A stretch of 64,000 nt of DNA, taken from positions 1,691,203-1,755,202 of the forward strand of contig BCHH01000004.1 in the NCBI GenBank assembly GCA_001599595.1, written 5' to 3'. Source of the DNA: Beverwykella pulmonaria (Eukaryota > Ascomycota > Dothideomycetes > Pleosporales > Melanommataceae). Numbering within the stretch: position 1 is the stretch's first letter; every line of letters starts with the position of its first letter. Shown piece after piece: positions 1 to 11,029 of the stretch. The notes under the pieces are model-generated. The model had not been told where the DNA came from and made no database searches. It worked only from the letters and a program-made list of their open reading frames with translations. The translations under genes were made by a program, and so were the position numbers.

Positions 1-787
1 TTTTTCCAAGATTATCTAAACGAATGGATTTTTCTCGATACTGGGTCAGACATCGGACAAGCCGGCCCACTCAACCAGCAAAAGTACATGGCACACAAGG
101 ACTCCAATCTTGCCTCCTACTGGCCTCAGCTCATCTATCAAGGCATGTCTGGAGAAGTCCGGGGGAACCATTACGAGTGCCACAGGAAGAACGAATGCTG
201 GCATGAAACAGTCCTGGCAACAAGCGCGGCGAGTAATGGTACTTCGCTCGCCATGATCCCGCTGCGAAACAATCTTTCGTCGGCTGGTGTGTTCTACATG
301 GAAGAGAATGGTAGATATGTTAACTACAAAGATGAGGATGGTCAACCTTGGGGGATATGGACGAACGGTTAGTCAGCCAGCCATATCTTTAGTCCGAATA
401 TCACGAAACTCACGCAAAACAGACGCTTTCGCAAACCGCATCCCCTCAACATCTGCCCTAGCCGCCTTCTCCACTACGCGATCCCCCGACCCTGTCGACT
501 CGGACCTAAACACGTACCTCGTCTGGCAAGATAGTAACGGCACGATGCAAATGAGTTGGTCGGACAGCGACGCCGGATGGAAAGGCCCGATTGCACATCC
601 CGCATTCGTAGGCGCCGACAACAACACCGCGCTGGCCTGTCTAATGGGCCTCACTTTTCCTGGTTTCCCGCTGCCGCCGGGGCCCGAGCTTTCGCGGTGC
701 TATTTTCAAGCTGGAAATCAATTGAGGGAGGTTAGTTTTGATGGAACGAGTTGGGATGTTGTGGGAAATGTACCGGTTCAACTTTGA
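1..787 (+). CDS. Fucose-specific-lectin-like protein, 3' part (5' end outside window)
   Basis: The reading frame is open from base 1, so the gene starts upstream of the window. Two exons are supported: 1-367 and 423-787. They are joined by a 55-nt intron with a GTTAGT donor, a CTCAC branch-like site and an ACAG acceptor. Without splicing, the frame stops at 370-372. The protein has short repeated blocks with W and C residues (ECHRKNECW, LAAFSTTRSPDP, TYLVWQDSNGTMQMSWSD) and ends near a W-containing strand. This recalls the six-bladed beta-propeller of fungal fucose-binding (AAL-type) lectins, which are secreted or surface carbohydrate binders. The family assignment rests on recalled motif style, not alignment. 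The N-terminus, any signal peptide and the blade number cannot be judged. Confidence 0.55.
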
Positions 788-1276
788 CGTTCGTTATTTC
801 TTTTTGTCCTCGATATTCGTCCAATGGGACCCTGATCTTGTGATGTGGTTGAGAGGATCCCCTTGTACGATAAGCGAAATACGAGGTTGGCACAAGAGCG
901 GGATGTATCGAGTCAACACTCAATAATTACCCCGGATTACGAAACCCAACGTGCTTTAGCGAAGTGGAGAAACCCAACGTTGTTTTGCACTGTCAAATAG
1001 CGTCCAAAGTGTGCGCAATGGCCGGGTCTATGAGAAGTTTGTTTTCTAGCTTATGTCTAGCCAGTCACCCCATCGGATGTCTAAACCTGAAAATTATCCA
1101 CTACATAGCCAAAACTTCCAAACAACTACCCTTCGTCCTGACACGAGCTACACCGCTCGCACATTGGCAATGCACATGCAAGTGTAGTCGTATGCGCACA
1201 GACGTTTTGCAAACACCATGGTAGTGGATAAAAGGAGGAGCTAATATCGGACTCGGCACTGCACATTCACAAGTCT
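788..1276. other. Intergenic region, putative promoter of the membrane-protein gene
   Basis: No convincing coding exon is seen. A TATA-like ATAAAAGG stretch lies at about 1229-1236, some 45 bases before the ATG at 1277. Confidence 0.4.
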
Positions 1277-2655
1277 ATGGCATCCGCAACGGCTACGATT
1301 GCTGCAGCAGTGGCAGCAGTGGCATCTGCGACAACATCTTCACTCCCTAAGAACTCGAAGCCTGCTCAAGGGCATCTGGAATCAGCAGGGCAGGGCATCT
1401 CTGGAGGCAAGCATCATCACGCACTGTTGCTAAACTCCACGCTGACTGTGTTGGTATCAGGATATACCGGCGATTCTCTCAGTCTGAAGATCATAATTGC
1501 CTTCTTAATTGGGCTCGCACTCTACAACTCGGTCGAACTCATTGTTTTGATTCTGGTCACGTTTAACAAATACCATGGGGTGTACTTCTGGAGCTTGATG
1601 ATTGCGGGAGCAGGAATTATACCGTACTCGACTGCCTTCTTGATAAAGTTCTTTCAGCTACTAGATCCGAATAAGGACGTTGGTTATGTAGCTATTGTGA
1701 TGATGACGATTGGGTGGTATGCGATGATTACAGGTATGCCGTTCTCTTCCTGTGTCCTCCTTTTGCATGTGCACACTGAAAGGGATTCTGACATGCACCT
1801 AGGCCAATCCTTTGTCCTCTGGTCGCGCCTCCACCTCGTCAGCAACTCGCTCCGCGTTAAAAAATACACGTTGTACATGATTATTATCAACGGTCTCGTC
1901 CTGCACTCCACAACGACGGTCCTCACCTTCGGCGCAAACTCAAACACTCTCACCCCGAAAGCCCTTGAGCACTTCGTCTACGGTTATAGCATCATGGAGA
2001 AGATCCAAATGGTCGGCTTCTTCGTGCAGGAGCTCATCATCTCCATAATCTACATCAGAGAAACCTTACGTTTACTCAAGCTCTCTGAATCCGTCAAAGA
2101 CGACATCGAGAGCGTAGTCGATGTCAAGAACAAGCATGTTAGGAAGACGATGTGGCAACTTATCACGATTAACGGCATCATCATCGCCATGGACTTCGTA
2201 CTGCTAGGCGTCGAATTCGCAGACCTATACCTTATCCAAACAACCCTCAAAGGTGCAATCTACTCCATCAAGTTGAAACTTGAATTTGCCATCCTAGGTC
2301 GCCTCGTCCAGATCGTGCGCAACAAGAATAACTCTGGAAATTTTGCTAGCGGAGAGAGGAGACCGGGGTTGACACCCTTTCAGGAGAGGAGTGCAAGCGA
2401 TCCGGCTGATTGGCCGGATTTTGTAGACCCAAGGAGAGTCGGGAGCAATGTTACGCACGCGGAATCTGTGGCCAGAAGTCCAGCGCTGAATAAGGACGAG
2501 GCGTGGGAGAGTCTCGAGATGGAGAGGTGGAAGAAGAGGGCCAGGGCACAGAAGAATAGTTGGATTGATGAGGAGATGGTATGTTGATATTTTACTATAT
2601 GTCTTTTTGCGGATGGGGAACTGACTAGACACAGGACAAGCACAACATCGGATAA
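1277..2655 (+). CDS. Multi-pass integral membrane protein (DUF7703-like fungal family)
   Basis: Exons are 1277-1733, 1803-2578 and 2635-2655, giving 417 aa. Intron 1 (1734-1802, 69 nt) is a multiple of three with no stop, so unspliced translation would falsely add 23 residues. Its GTATGC donor, CTGAC branch and CCTAG acceptor are clear. Intron 2 (2579-2634) has GTATGT, CTGAC and ACAG, and replaces a false VC ending with DKHNIG. The protein has an Ala-rich N-terminus, then about seven hydrophobic segments between residues 70 and 330, including the FNKYHGVYFWSLMIAG region that I associate with the fungal DUF7703 family. A hydrophilic, charged cytosolic-type tail of about 90 residues follows. 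No enzymatic motif is visible; the function of this family is not known to me. Confidence 0.75.
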
Positions 2656-3578
2656 AGTACGGTATTCTATTTACGACCTCCACCAAAACCAACGCTCCGC
2701 TTTCAGCACAGTTCTGAGATACTGACCTGAAATTCGCCCCTCAAGGAAAACCTCAGACTCCGTCCCGAAATTTCAGATCGAGGCTCTACACCGCAACTCC
2801 ATCTCCTCGGAACATCTCTCTTCCGTCCAAACAAAGCTCTGCCAAGCAAGCCCCCCCCCGCAACCCAAGATCCCTCGATTTCCAAACAAAGCATCTCTGC
2901 CGAGCAAGCCGCCTGCGTATCCCTCGACCCCTCGATTTACGGCGAACTCCCGGCGTCCTCTCCGGTCACTATGATTCGCCAGCCTTAAAGGCTAAGAAAT
3001 TCCTTGGCACGAGCTTTTTCTGCACACGACACTGACATGAGTCGCGGGGTCAGAGTTTAAATACAAGCCATTGCTCGATGCGGGGTGATTATTGTCGATC
3101 AGAAAGACAAGAGTGGAAATGGGAAAGAGCGGTAGAGGGATCGGCAGGGTTGAGGCAGTGAGTGTTAGATTTTGGGTTGTCGGGTCTCACGATATGAGAT
3201 GAGGGAAGAAGTATGAATCGTGATGATCAGTTGATTTGGGATCCGAAGTAAAGCCGGAAAACAGAAAGGATGAGGACGGAGACAAAAATATCGATAGTCG
3301 CTTGTGCAAGGGGATAGAGTTGAATCTTGCGATGCGACGGTTCGAGCGTGGAGCGAAGAGAACGATGTGTGATTCCTAGGTCGAGACTTCAGATGAATAA
3401 ACTCCATGCTGAAGCATTTGGAGTTCTTGTCAGACTAGTCCAGCACAGTACGACTTATACAATATCACAGGCCGAACAGAAGTCTTTCTGCTGTCAGTCA
3501 ACGCAATTTAAGGGGTTTCGTACAGGCTTGGATCTCTAGGGCAAGGATAGGCTGATTGCTTCTATGTCTCGAAAAGGG
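2656..3578. other. Intergenic region with a short imperfect direct repeat
   Basis: No gene is recognised. A phrase of about 27 nt, built around CCAAACAAAGC then CTGCC and AGCAAGCC, occurs near 2826 and again near 2880, with a poly-C run between the copies. The rest is unassigned. Confidence 0.35.
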
Positions 3579-3755
3579 TACAGTCAACTCCCGTTTATAC
3601 GATCTCCGATTGGCCGATATTTTCACTTAACCGTTCGCGCGTCTAAGCCAAAATTGCTTAAAATCAAAGGTTAACGCTCTCAATAGCCCGATAATTCAGA
3701 TATCCGATCAAAATTGCCTGCCAATATTGTATCGTATAACTGGGAGTTGACTGTA
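3579..3755. mobile_element. 173-bp MITE with pogo/Fot1-type termini, TA target duplication
   Basis: The element at 3581-3753 begins CAGTCAACTCCC and ends GGGAGTTGACTG. The terminal inverted repeats, taken as 25 nt including the TA, match at 23 positions. TA dinucleotides at 3579-3580 and 3754-3755 are the expected target duplication. The interior is about 125 nt without coding capacity, so it is non-autonomous. CAGT...ACTG ends and a TA target are typical of Tc1/mariner/pogo superfamily elements. Confidence 0.85.
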
Positions 3756-3849
3756 TAAAACTACAACCCCCGTTGTTGCCCTTTGATTACCAACGCCAAA
3801 TCCAGCATCGTGATCAAGCGACTATTTAGGATCTGATTTATACCGGGAG

Positions 3850-4580
3850 TATATCATGGTCCGAAACACCAAGTAATACGAATCCGAAATCACTCTAACC
3901 GTAATCAGGACTAACGCAATCTACAAAACGCCATGTCTACCTACGTCATCCCTACGTTCAGAAAGCGGACATACCTTTGCATCACCCTCCCGCAAATCCA
4001 ACACCACATGCACCGCGGCCGCCAAAACTGTCCATGCATACCCTGCGACCAACATAATAATTGCTAGGTTCAAAAACAAAATCTACGAGTTTCAAAGCAC
4101 CTGTCGTCGCTAGCTGGGAATCCAAACCCCTCTCCTATCATTTTTCGCGAGCTGTTATCTGATTTTGTCGCCCGCTTCGGTTCGATTACCGTCACAGTGC
4201 AGCTCTAGCCGACATGAAATATAGTTTTTCTGTAAGGCCTTGTGGATAGAGATGAGAGCGATGGTGAAGGAAGTGCCGAACAGCGTTTTTGTGGGCCACG
4301 GTGAGGTGGTGTAGAGTAGCCAGGATTATAAGGCTGCTACGATGCTGGCGACTAGCGAGGTCTTTGAGGTATCAGTTGCGGCAATTGAGAGGGTGCGAGA
4401 GGGTTGCGAACGGTGGCGGATATGGCTTTCGGTTTATCGATTTTGCTCTTGGCAAGCTTGAAGGTAAAGGAGTTGATTTCGTCAGGGTTACCGTGGAAAA
4501 CGTTAGGTGGGAGGGTTGGCCAGGCGATGATCGAGAGGTCAAGAACCATGCAGAGAGTGCCCATTGCTTTTCATCTTAAT
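3850..4580 (-). pseudogene. Decayed membrane-protein gene remnant
   Basis: On the minus strand an ATG near 4564 opens a frame with MVLDLSIIAWPTLPP, and later frames show hydrophobic stretches. One runs AIIMLVAGYAWTVLAAAV near 3990-4065 and is followed by a plausible GTATGT donor. The pieces lie in different frames and one is interrupted by TAA, and I could not join them with canonical introns. I read this as a degraded gene for a small membrane protein lying between the MITE and the pogo element. It may instead be chance coding bias. Confidence 0.28.
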
Positions 4581-4817
4581 TGAATTTGGAGGTTGATTTC
4601 TGGAGACTTCATGTACTGGGGGTGCCTGACTTATGCTATCGTGCATTAGTGCGTGCTCGGTGAGCTGAAAATCGATAAGAGAATGCTATCAATGACGTTA
4701 CTCCTTGATGAACTAAGACTCGGTGTTTGGAGTCCAGCCCTCAGTGGAAACAAGGCCAACGGATTTTGTTCGAATGTCAGCATCTAGAAAGACTAAGAAC
4801 GCCACAACACTTAAATA

Positions 4818-4862
4818 GAGTAAGCGATCACCATCCGGGGCGGACCACCATCCGGGGCGAAC
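4818..4862 (+). repeat. Left terminal inverted repeat of the pogo element
   Basis: The 45-nt repeat starts GAGTAAGCGA and contains two direct copies of CACCATCCGGGGCG separated by a few bases, so the terminus has internal repetition. It matches the right end at 43 of 45 positions. Confidence 0.9.
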
Positions 4863-5682
4863 ATCAAAAAATGTGATACATTTACTAACACCACAACACT
4901 ACCATTTTATATAGAAACTACGTAGATTTAATACCTGATTGTGTAGCCAGTTGGTCAAATTTCTTAATTTTATTAATATCAGCCTTTGTAAGGGTTGTAA
5001 GGGTGGTATTGTAGGCCCATTTGCCACCACCTTGTAGCTCATCCTTTACGTTCCACTTTATGTGATCCATCAACAATACACCCTGCCTCTGAGCCCAAAA
5101 TACGTGACAATTTAGTCCATATAGATAAGGAGCCTCTGCTGGATTGAGTACTGCAATATTGTCACGTGCAGCGTCGTATTCAGGTTGCAGCGCGCCAGAT
5201 AGGTATTTTTGGTGTCGTTCCTAATCGTCCCGCATCTAATCTCTCTCAGCCTTCTCCTTCAACAATCTTATACTATCTTTTTGTGTAAATAAATGTCCCT
5301 GCAATTGCAATCGCTTACTTCCCTTTTTAGAGCTTTTTTGGTGTTTATAGGTCTTATATTGGTAGAGCATTAATAAACTAACTGCAAGATTTGCGTGTGT
5401 TTCCTCAAACATCTTCTTTGCCTTTTCCACCTTCTCTTGCAAAACTAAATCCTAAACACTGTCTAATAAGTCTGCAAATAAACGCTGACTATCTTAATAA
5501 TATCCTAAGCCTCCTCCCAAATTTCTATCGCGATTTATTGTTGTTGCATTGCTATTCTGTTAGTGTAGGGGTGGAGGCTAATTCTCCTTGTCTGCATCGC
5601 CATCGCGATTATATTCAGCCCCACTACTAATACTAATGCGACAGCTCCGCAGCGCTCTAGAAGAGGCTGTAATTTTAGCAGG

Positions 5683-6891
5683 TTAATCTTTAGCTATTAA
5701 TTGATTAATCCTGTGATTTGCAGCAATTTTTTTAAGCAGGTTGGTAGCTAATATAGGGTGAAGGCCTGCCTCCTTCCATGCGCTGATAATGTTGGTGGGT
5801 GTGAACACCTTTTTCTGCACCACCTTAAACAACGCTATAAACTGAGCCTTATCAACGTTTTTTGTTGTAGAAAATTGCGTAAAGTTATAGAGCTGCCTTG
5901 AATACTCTATTTGTAAAAGAGAAAAAAGTCCTACATCAAGTGGTTGAAATATGTGGGTGGTATGCGATGGGAGGGCAAGAATCGCGATTTGATGCTTGAT
6001 TGCGAACACTACAACACAACCACTAATATGCAAGCCATGGTTATTGACAATAAGTAATCGCCATTGAGTAGGATTATTTGGGGTAGTCTCCTCTGCCCAT
6101 ATCTTAATCCACTCATATCTAATATTGTTGTTGGTCCATCCTCGTGCTGATGTTGCGTAGTTGAATAAGGTAGATGCATTCTCCTCATCAATCTGTATCC
6201 ACTAATCGCTGTAGTATTGAGCTTTAAATATAATTAGAGGCGTGCAAGCATGGCCAGAAGCAGATACGCACTCAATTACAGTTGCTAGCTCTTTACTACC
6301 AGGCTAATTGCGATATATGTTGCTCTTCTTTATAGTAGAGTCAAGCTGGATAATAACGCGTGATCACCAAGCCTGCCCTAGCTGGAAGCCCTTCTCATCT
6401 ATATTGTATTTGCGCGCTGCAGTGATATTGTATTTCTTTTGTACTNATNNGAGGAGNGATACAAAGTCNTCAATAGTNNTTTTATNGTNATTATAGGCCC
6501 TTGCGCTATCTAATGGCGAAAGGAATACTAATAAGAGTCTATGGCAGCGTACAAAGCGCTTTACCCAAGAGACTCCTAATTCACCACCATATATCACCTT
6601 AGCAGCTTGTTTAACTTGCTGAGGAGTCCAAGGATATCCCCAGGATTGAGACTCCATAATATAATTGCGTAGAACACGCTCTTGTGTGGGTGTAAGGACC
6701 TGCTAATTTGATGCCTTCTTCTAGTTTAAATTGCGACCTTTTGCGCAATAGAGTACTGTATTCTTAGGAGCGCCCCAGGCGCTAGCAGCAGCTGTTAGAG
6801 AGGTAAATTTGCCTCTTCTGTAATCCTTGATAGCTCCCTAAATAGCCTCCTCCTTGCTGGCTGGCGTACGGGGGGTGGGTGTAGTGGACAT
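5683..6891 (-). pseudogene. Pogo-type transposase with six in-frame stops
   Basis: One continuous minus-strand frame of 403 codons runs from ATG at 6889-6891 to the terminal TAA at 5683-5685. The N-terminal part (ASKEEAI, GAIKDYRRGKF, SLTAAASAWG) resembles the psq/CENP-B helix-turn-helix. A second DNA-binding block contains TPQQVKQAAK and LGVSWVKRFVRCH. The DDE-type endonuclease part follows (NIDEKGFQLG, SASGHACTPLIIF, LALPSHTTHIFQPLDVG). Five TAG and one TGA codons interrupt it, at places where Gln (CAG) and Arg (CGA) would be usual. The usual second catalytic Asp before NHG reads Asn. All are C-to-T or G-to-A changes, as expected for RIP. The gene cannot make active transposase. Confidence 0.88.
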
Positions 6892-7082
6892 CGTGATTTA
6901 ATCAATTGTTGGTTGTTGAAATTTAAAACGCGAGATATCAACCTTACGCACTCAAAAAAAATGTAAAATAATGGTGCGCGATGTTTATTGTATGGCAAAT
7001 AGTATGGGATCAATATATCTAAGCACTAAATTGTATTGTTTGTGAGATGGTGAGGTAGCGCGTTGGCAGAGGTGATTGCGTT

Positions 7083-7127
7083 GTTTGCCCCGGATGGTGG
7101 TCCGCCCCGGATGGTGGTCGCTTACTC
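7083..7127 (-). repeat. Right terminal inverted repeat of the pogo element
   Basis: This is the reverse complement of the left repeat with two mismatches. It carries the same doubled CACCATCCGGGGCG unit and is followed by the TA target duplication. Confidence 0.9.
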
Positions 7128-7129
7128 TA

Positions 7130-8627
7130 TGGCATTTGCAACAAAGAGAATATCACTCTCATGAGTCGTGTCCGGGAAATCCTGCATGCTTTAGTGACAG
7201 ATGGTACGAAGGAGCTCGTATCTAGTGAGGACTATACTTAGGCAAGAAGCTACCATTGAACTTTAACTAGCAGAAATCACGACACAGTTTAAAACTTAAA
7301 AATCCAGTCCAAGGGTTTGAATACAATAACTGCGAGCAAGCCAAAATAAATTTCAGAAATTATTATCTCGCTGTCATAAGTATAGTGTAGAATCGATGGG
7401 TCTTCGGGATATTTCTCACTTGATGCAAGCTCCTTCGTAACGAATCCTTTTCATTGCAAGGGGGCCTGTATTGCCAGTTCAATGGAATTTCAAAGAGAAA
7501 AATTTAACTAGTCCTACGCTTTTTGCTTCTCAATAGTCGGTACCTTATAGAGCCATGCGAGCTCTCCTCATTGTCACTACACCATCTTTGCCCTAGTCTC
7601 TTTCAAGATCACTTACATCCTGCTTAATGCCAATCCCAGCCTTCCATGTCTCAAACAGCAGTCTATCTATGCTGCAGTCACCTAGACTCAAAAGAAAAGA
7701 AGAGTCCTCTTACCACTCTGGACATAGGCTTGCAGCAGGCGCTGTTGCAGTCTACCTTGCACCTGTGAGTATTACGAGCGCTCAGGCGTACCTGGAGGTC
7801 AAATGTTCCGGTTTCGTAGCTGAGTTTTAGGGTTGATTGGAGATGGGGTGGAAGCATATGGTCGGCTGATGGGAAAACGTTGTCCATGGGACCTCCTCGT
7901 TCCTCCGATCCAAGGTCTCCCCAACCGACGTGCTAGAGATGCCGATAGACATGGCTCTTTTCAGGGATTTTTTCCTTGGCCATAAGTTGTTCCGGTCTTT
8001 AAAAGCTTATTCTCAGGAGTGTCAATCCTTGTGAGTTGCATAATCTTGGCGAATCTCCATTGGATTTCAGGGAGTTTTACAATATTTGGGCAGAATGGCA
8101 GTGGCCTAAGCTGACTGGTGAACATAAAAGTTGGGTGTTTGGAAATGTTGGAGAAGGCTCTGGGGACAAGTGGATCAGGAAGAGCTATGGTTAATCGTTG
8201 AAGGTGGTGGTGTGACTTGTAATTGTAACTAATAAGTTGTGCTGGTATATGTGCCCTATTCCCACTTACTGGTGTCACTTCTGTCGTGTAGCTACCTTGC
8301 TCATTTTTATTGTCATCAATACCTAGGTACCGCTGGTGCATGTAGAAATATCGACAGTACTTTATATCTATACCTTATACTAACACAAAGTGTTTGTGAG
8401 GAATAGTGGCCAGCTTAGCTATTATACAACGACAAGGCTCAACTTCTGAGTGAATGACATTTATCTCTAAGTAGAAAATCATCTTGCTATATAGAAATTG
8501 TGACACCTAGCACACAGAAGATGTATTAAACACTAGATTTCGCGTTCATTTGTCTCCACTATTATTACCCTTTTTTTTCTCTCTTTTTTAAAGCTCGTGA
8601 CCATTGTAGATAATTCATACCTTCCCT
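7130..8627. other. Intergenic region, no recognised gene
   Basis: AT-rich in its first half. A minus-strand open stretch of 126 codons at 7961-8341 has no recognisable motif and no splice-supported extension. I leave it unannotated. Confidence 0.35.
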
Positions 8628-11029
8628 TTAACCACGAGTTTTGATGATGTCTGCAGCCTGAAAAGCTAATTAGTGAACGTACATAAGCCAAAAAAAATTG
8701 CACAACAAACATACTTTTTCAGCAACCGCATACACAGTGGCAGTCAAGTGCGCTCCCGGGATAAGCGGGAACAAACTCGCATCGACGACGCTCAGTCTCT
8801 TTATTCCGAGACTGTCAAGTCGGGGCCGACAACACCTAACGCATATTCTTCAGCAAGGTCCAGTCACTTGACCTCTACGACTGAAGGCAAGAATGCAGGT
8901 AAACATTTGGCGGTGAAAGGGAACGTAAAATATTGCACAGGATAGAAAGAAACAACTAGTAAGCTCGCCACCTAACTCCCTCGGCAACATCGCTGCTGTC
9001 CCACAAGCATGAAAACTCGTCGGCCCGCTGCTCTCACTAACCCATTTCTTCAACGCTTCAGTATCCCCGTCCCTCACTTTCGTCCCCGGCCCAGACTCCT
9101 CAGGCCCCAAACTCTGCAGTCCCGGGGCCTGTATGTACTTCCTCGAGTATTTGATAAACTCGACGGCCTGTTCGACATCCAGTGGATTACTAAACACCCT
9201 GAAATCGATCACAGGGTCGCTGAAGGGGTCGCTGGCGTTGATGTGTATGCTACCGCGTGATAGGGGCTTTTGGAGCATGATTGTGCGCGTGCAGTTACCT
9301 ATAAATGTTGATTCGTAGACAGCAGAAGCGAGAGATGAGTACTGGATGTAAGGATGCGTTTTTGAGCTGCGTAGCCTTGGATTACTGGGGCTGGGAGGTC
9401 GGGTGCAAGGAAGGCGGAGGGGGACTGTAGGGAGAGGTTGTTGAGGAAGAGAAAGAGCGAACTGTGGACGGTGGTGAGGGGGAGGAATACAGCAGCATTG
9501 CTTAGGGCCATGGTCATCGGAACTGCTATTTGTTAATATTTTGAATTTCTTGAGGTGGTGATAGCGGCGGTTCTACCTGTTTTATTGGCAGTGTACTCTG
9601 CTAGTGCTGCGGCCGCAAATGTGGCGTTCTGTATCAGCGTTGCTGAATTCGGCCACAAGTTTTTCGTGACTGTAGAGTGTGAGCTTTGAATTCTATCTAT
9701 TACTTGAAATATATGGGATTTTACAATCGCACACGAGTTTGGCCTGTGGATGGTCTTGAAAATTGTGCCCTACGCCTGGCATATCGACCTTCAATTCTAC
9801 ATTCGCCGCTTGAAGGATCGCTTTAGGACCTATACCGCTGAGTTGCAGAATCTGCGGCGTATGAACAGCGCCGGCTGCTAGTATGACTTCTTTTGTCCCA
9901 GCCACAGTAAACTTCTCTTCTGGATGATCACGCAGGGGAACGACAACACCCTCGATCGCTAGATCTGAAGAGAGCAGTAACTTCTCTACTTTGTGGTCAA
10001 TCAAGATGTGATAATTTGGGCGTTCCTGGACGGGATCGTAGTACCCATATCTCGGCTATGATCTTGTCCGGTTCACTGGGTGCTCTGACGCTGCAGCCCA
10101 AAACCGCCCTATTGCGTGGTCAAACGCGTGTTCCTTGGGTCCTGTGACGTTCAAATCGTCCCACGCATCCCACATGATTTCTGTATTACCCTAGTATCAG
10201 AAAGATTGTACAAAGATTTGAACTAAAAAGCAACGGCCATTACACTTACTGGTACTCGCCCACTGCCACGGCGGCAGACTAGCCTGGATCGGACCCTCTC
10301 CATACGCCCGCTCGTCCCACGTATACCCGAACTTGTCTGCAATCTCTTTACTCGGGCCTGTAAACTTGGTACTCTTCCGGAAATATTCGTACAGTCCGTC
10401 CCAACCCCACCCCGGATTCCCTAAGGCTTCCCACGCATCGTAATCCTCCTTCGCCCCGCGACCGAAAACCATGCCGTTGATAGCGGAGCTTTCACCCACG
10501 ACACAGCCCACGCCGTACTTAAGGGTCGTATTGGAGAGGTAAGGTTGCGGGACTGTGGTGATGTTGAACATGTGCCGTCCGCAACCATTGCTCCCGCCGA
10601 TGATGCTGGATCGCGGTACCCATGCGCAGAGTTCGTCCGCAAAGTAGCCGGGCTCTATAACTAGAACATTTCCTATGGCGAGGGGTAAGTTCGGAAGGCG
10701 GGATGACTGATGAGGTGGGAGGAACAAAACAAGAACCTACGCGACGCGATTTCAGACAAGCGATTGGCAACCACAAGCCCAGATGTGCCACCGCTAACGA
10801 CGATGTAATCGTATGAAGAGCGCAGATCACGAGCAGAGCGCTTGATTGTGCTAACGAAGCGAATTGAGGATTTGCGCAGACGAGGATAATGAGGACGAGG
10901 ACGTGGAGGAGTATGTAGATATCTAGGACCACCATAGCCGATATTCTGAGAGACGTTGTACCAGAGCGTTTGTTCATAGTTTGGGGTGTTGGTGTTGAAG
11001 CTGAGAGAGGTTTTAGAGTGTGAGATCAA
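8628..11029 (-). pseudogene. GMC oxidoreductase gene with frameshifts and a nonsense codon
   Basis: Read on the minus strand, the pieces follow the glucose-methanol-choline oxidoreductase order. They are an FAD-binding start (YDYIVV, GGTSGLVVANRL), NVLVIEPGYFAD, the GMC signature region (GCVVGESSAINGMVFGRG), the second signature (LAAGAVHTPQILQLSGIG), a mid-domain (QNATFAAAALAEYTANKTG), and a C-terminus with SFHACGTAAM, SVVDASLFPL and IPGAHLTATVYAVAEK. Plausible introns include 10673-10740, 10191-10249 and one just before the last exon, which ends ADIIKTRG at 8628. Lesions are a TAG at 10056-10058, a one-base shift near 9340-9350 and another near 8807-8814. In addition, the signal-peptide-like leader (10977-10860 region) is out of frame with the FAD domain. 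Such enzymes are often secreted aryl-alcohol or glucose oxidases. This copy looks inactive unless the sequence has errors. Confidence 0.75.

Larger units (their letters stand above)
4816..7129 (-). mobile_element. Pogo/Fot1-type DNA transposon, 2.3 kb, RIP-inactivated
   Basis: Near-perfect 45-bp terminal inverted repeats (4818-4862 and 7083-7127) are flanked by TA at 4816-4817 and 7128-7129. The interior encodes, on the minus strand, a single-frame transposase of about 400 codons (5683-6891) interrupted by nonsense codons. Internal DNA is AT-rich compared with flanking genes. A cluster of ambiguous bases (N) at 6446-6487 lies in the transposase, suggesting several copies were collapsed in assembly. 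Size, TA target, the CENP-B-like N-terminus and the DDE-like domain all fit the pogo group. Confidence 0.88.

Noticed and set aside
7961..8341. 126-codon minus-strand frame upstream of the broken GMC gene
   Set aside because: No motif, no splice-supported neighbours, and composition like surrounding DNA.
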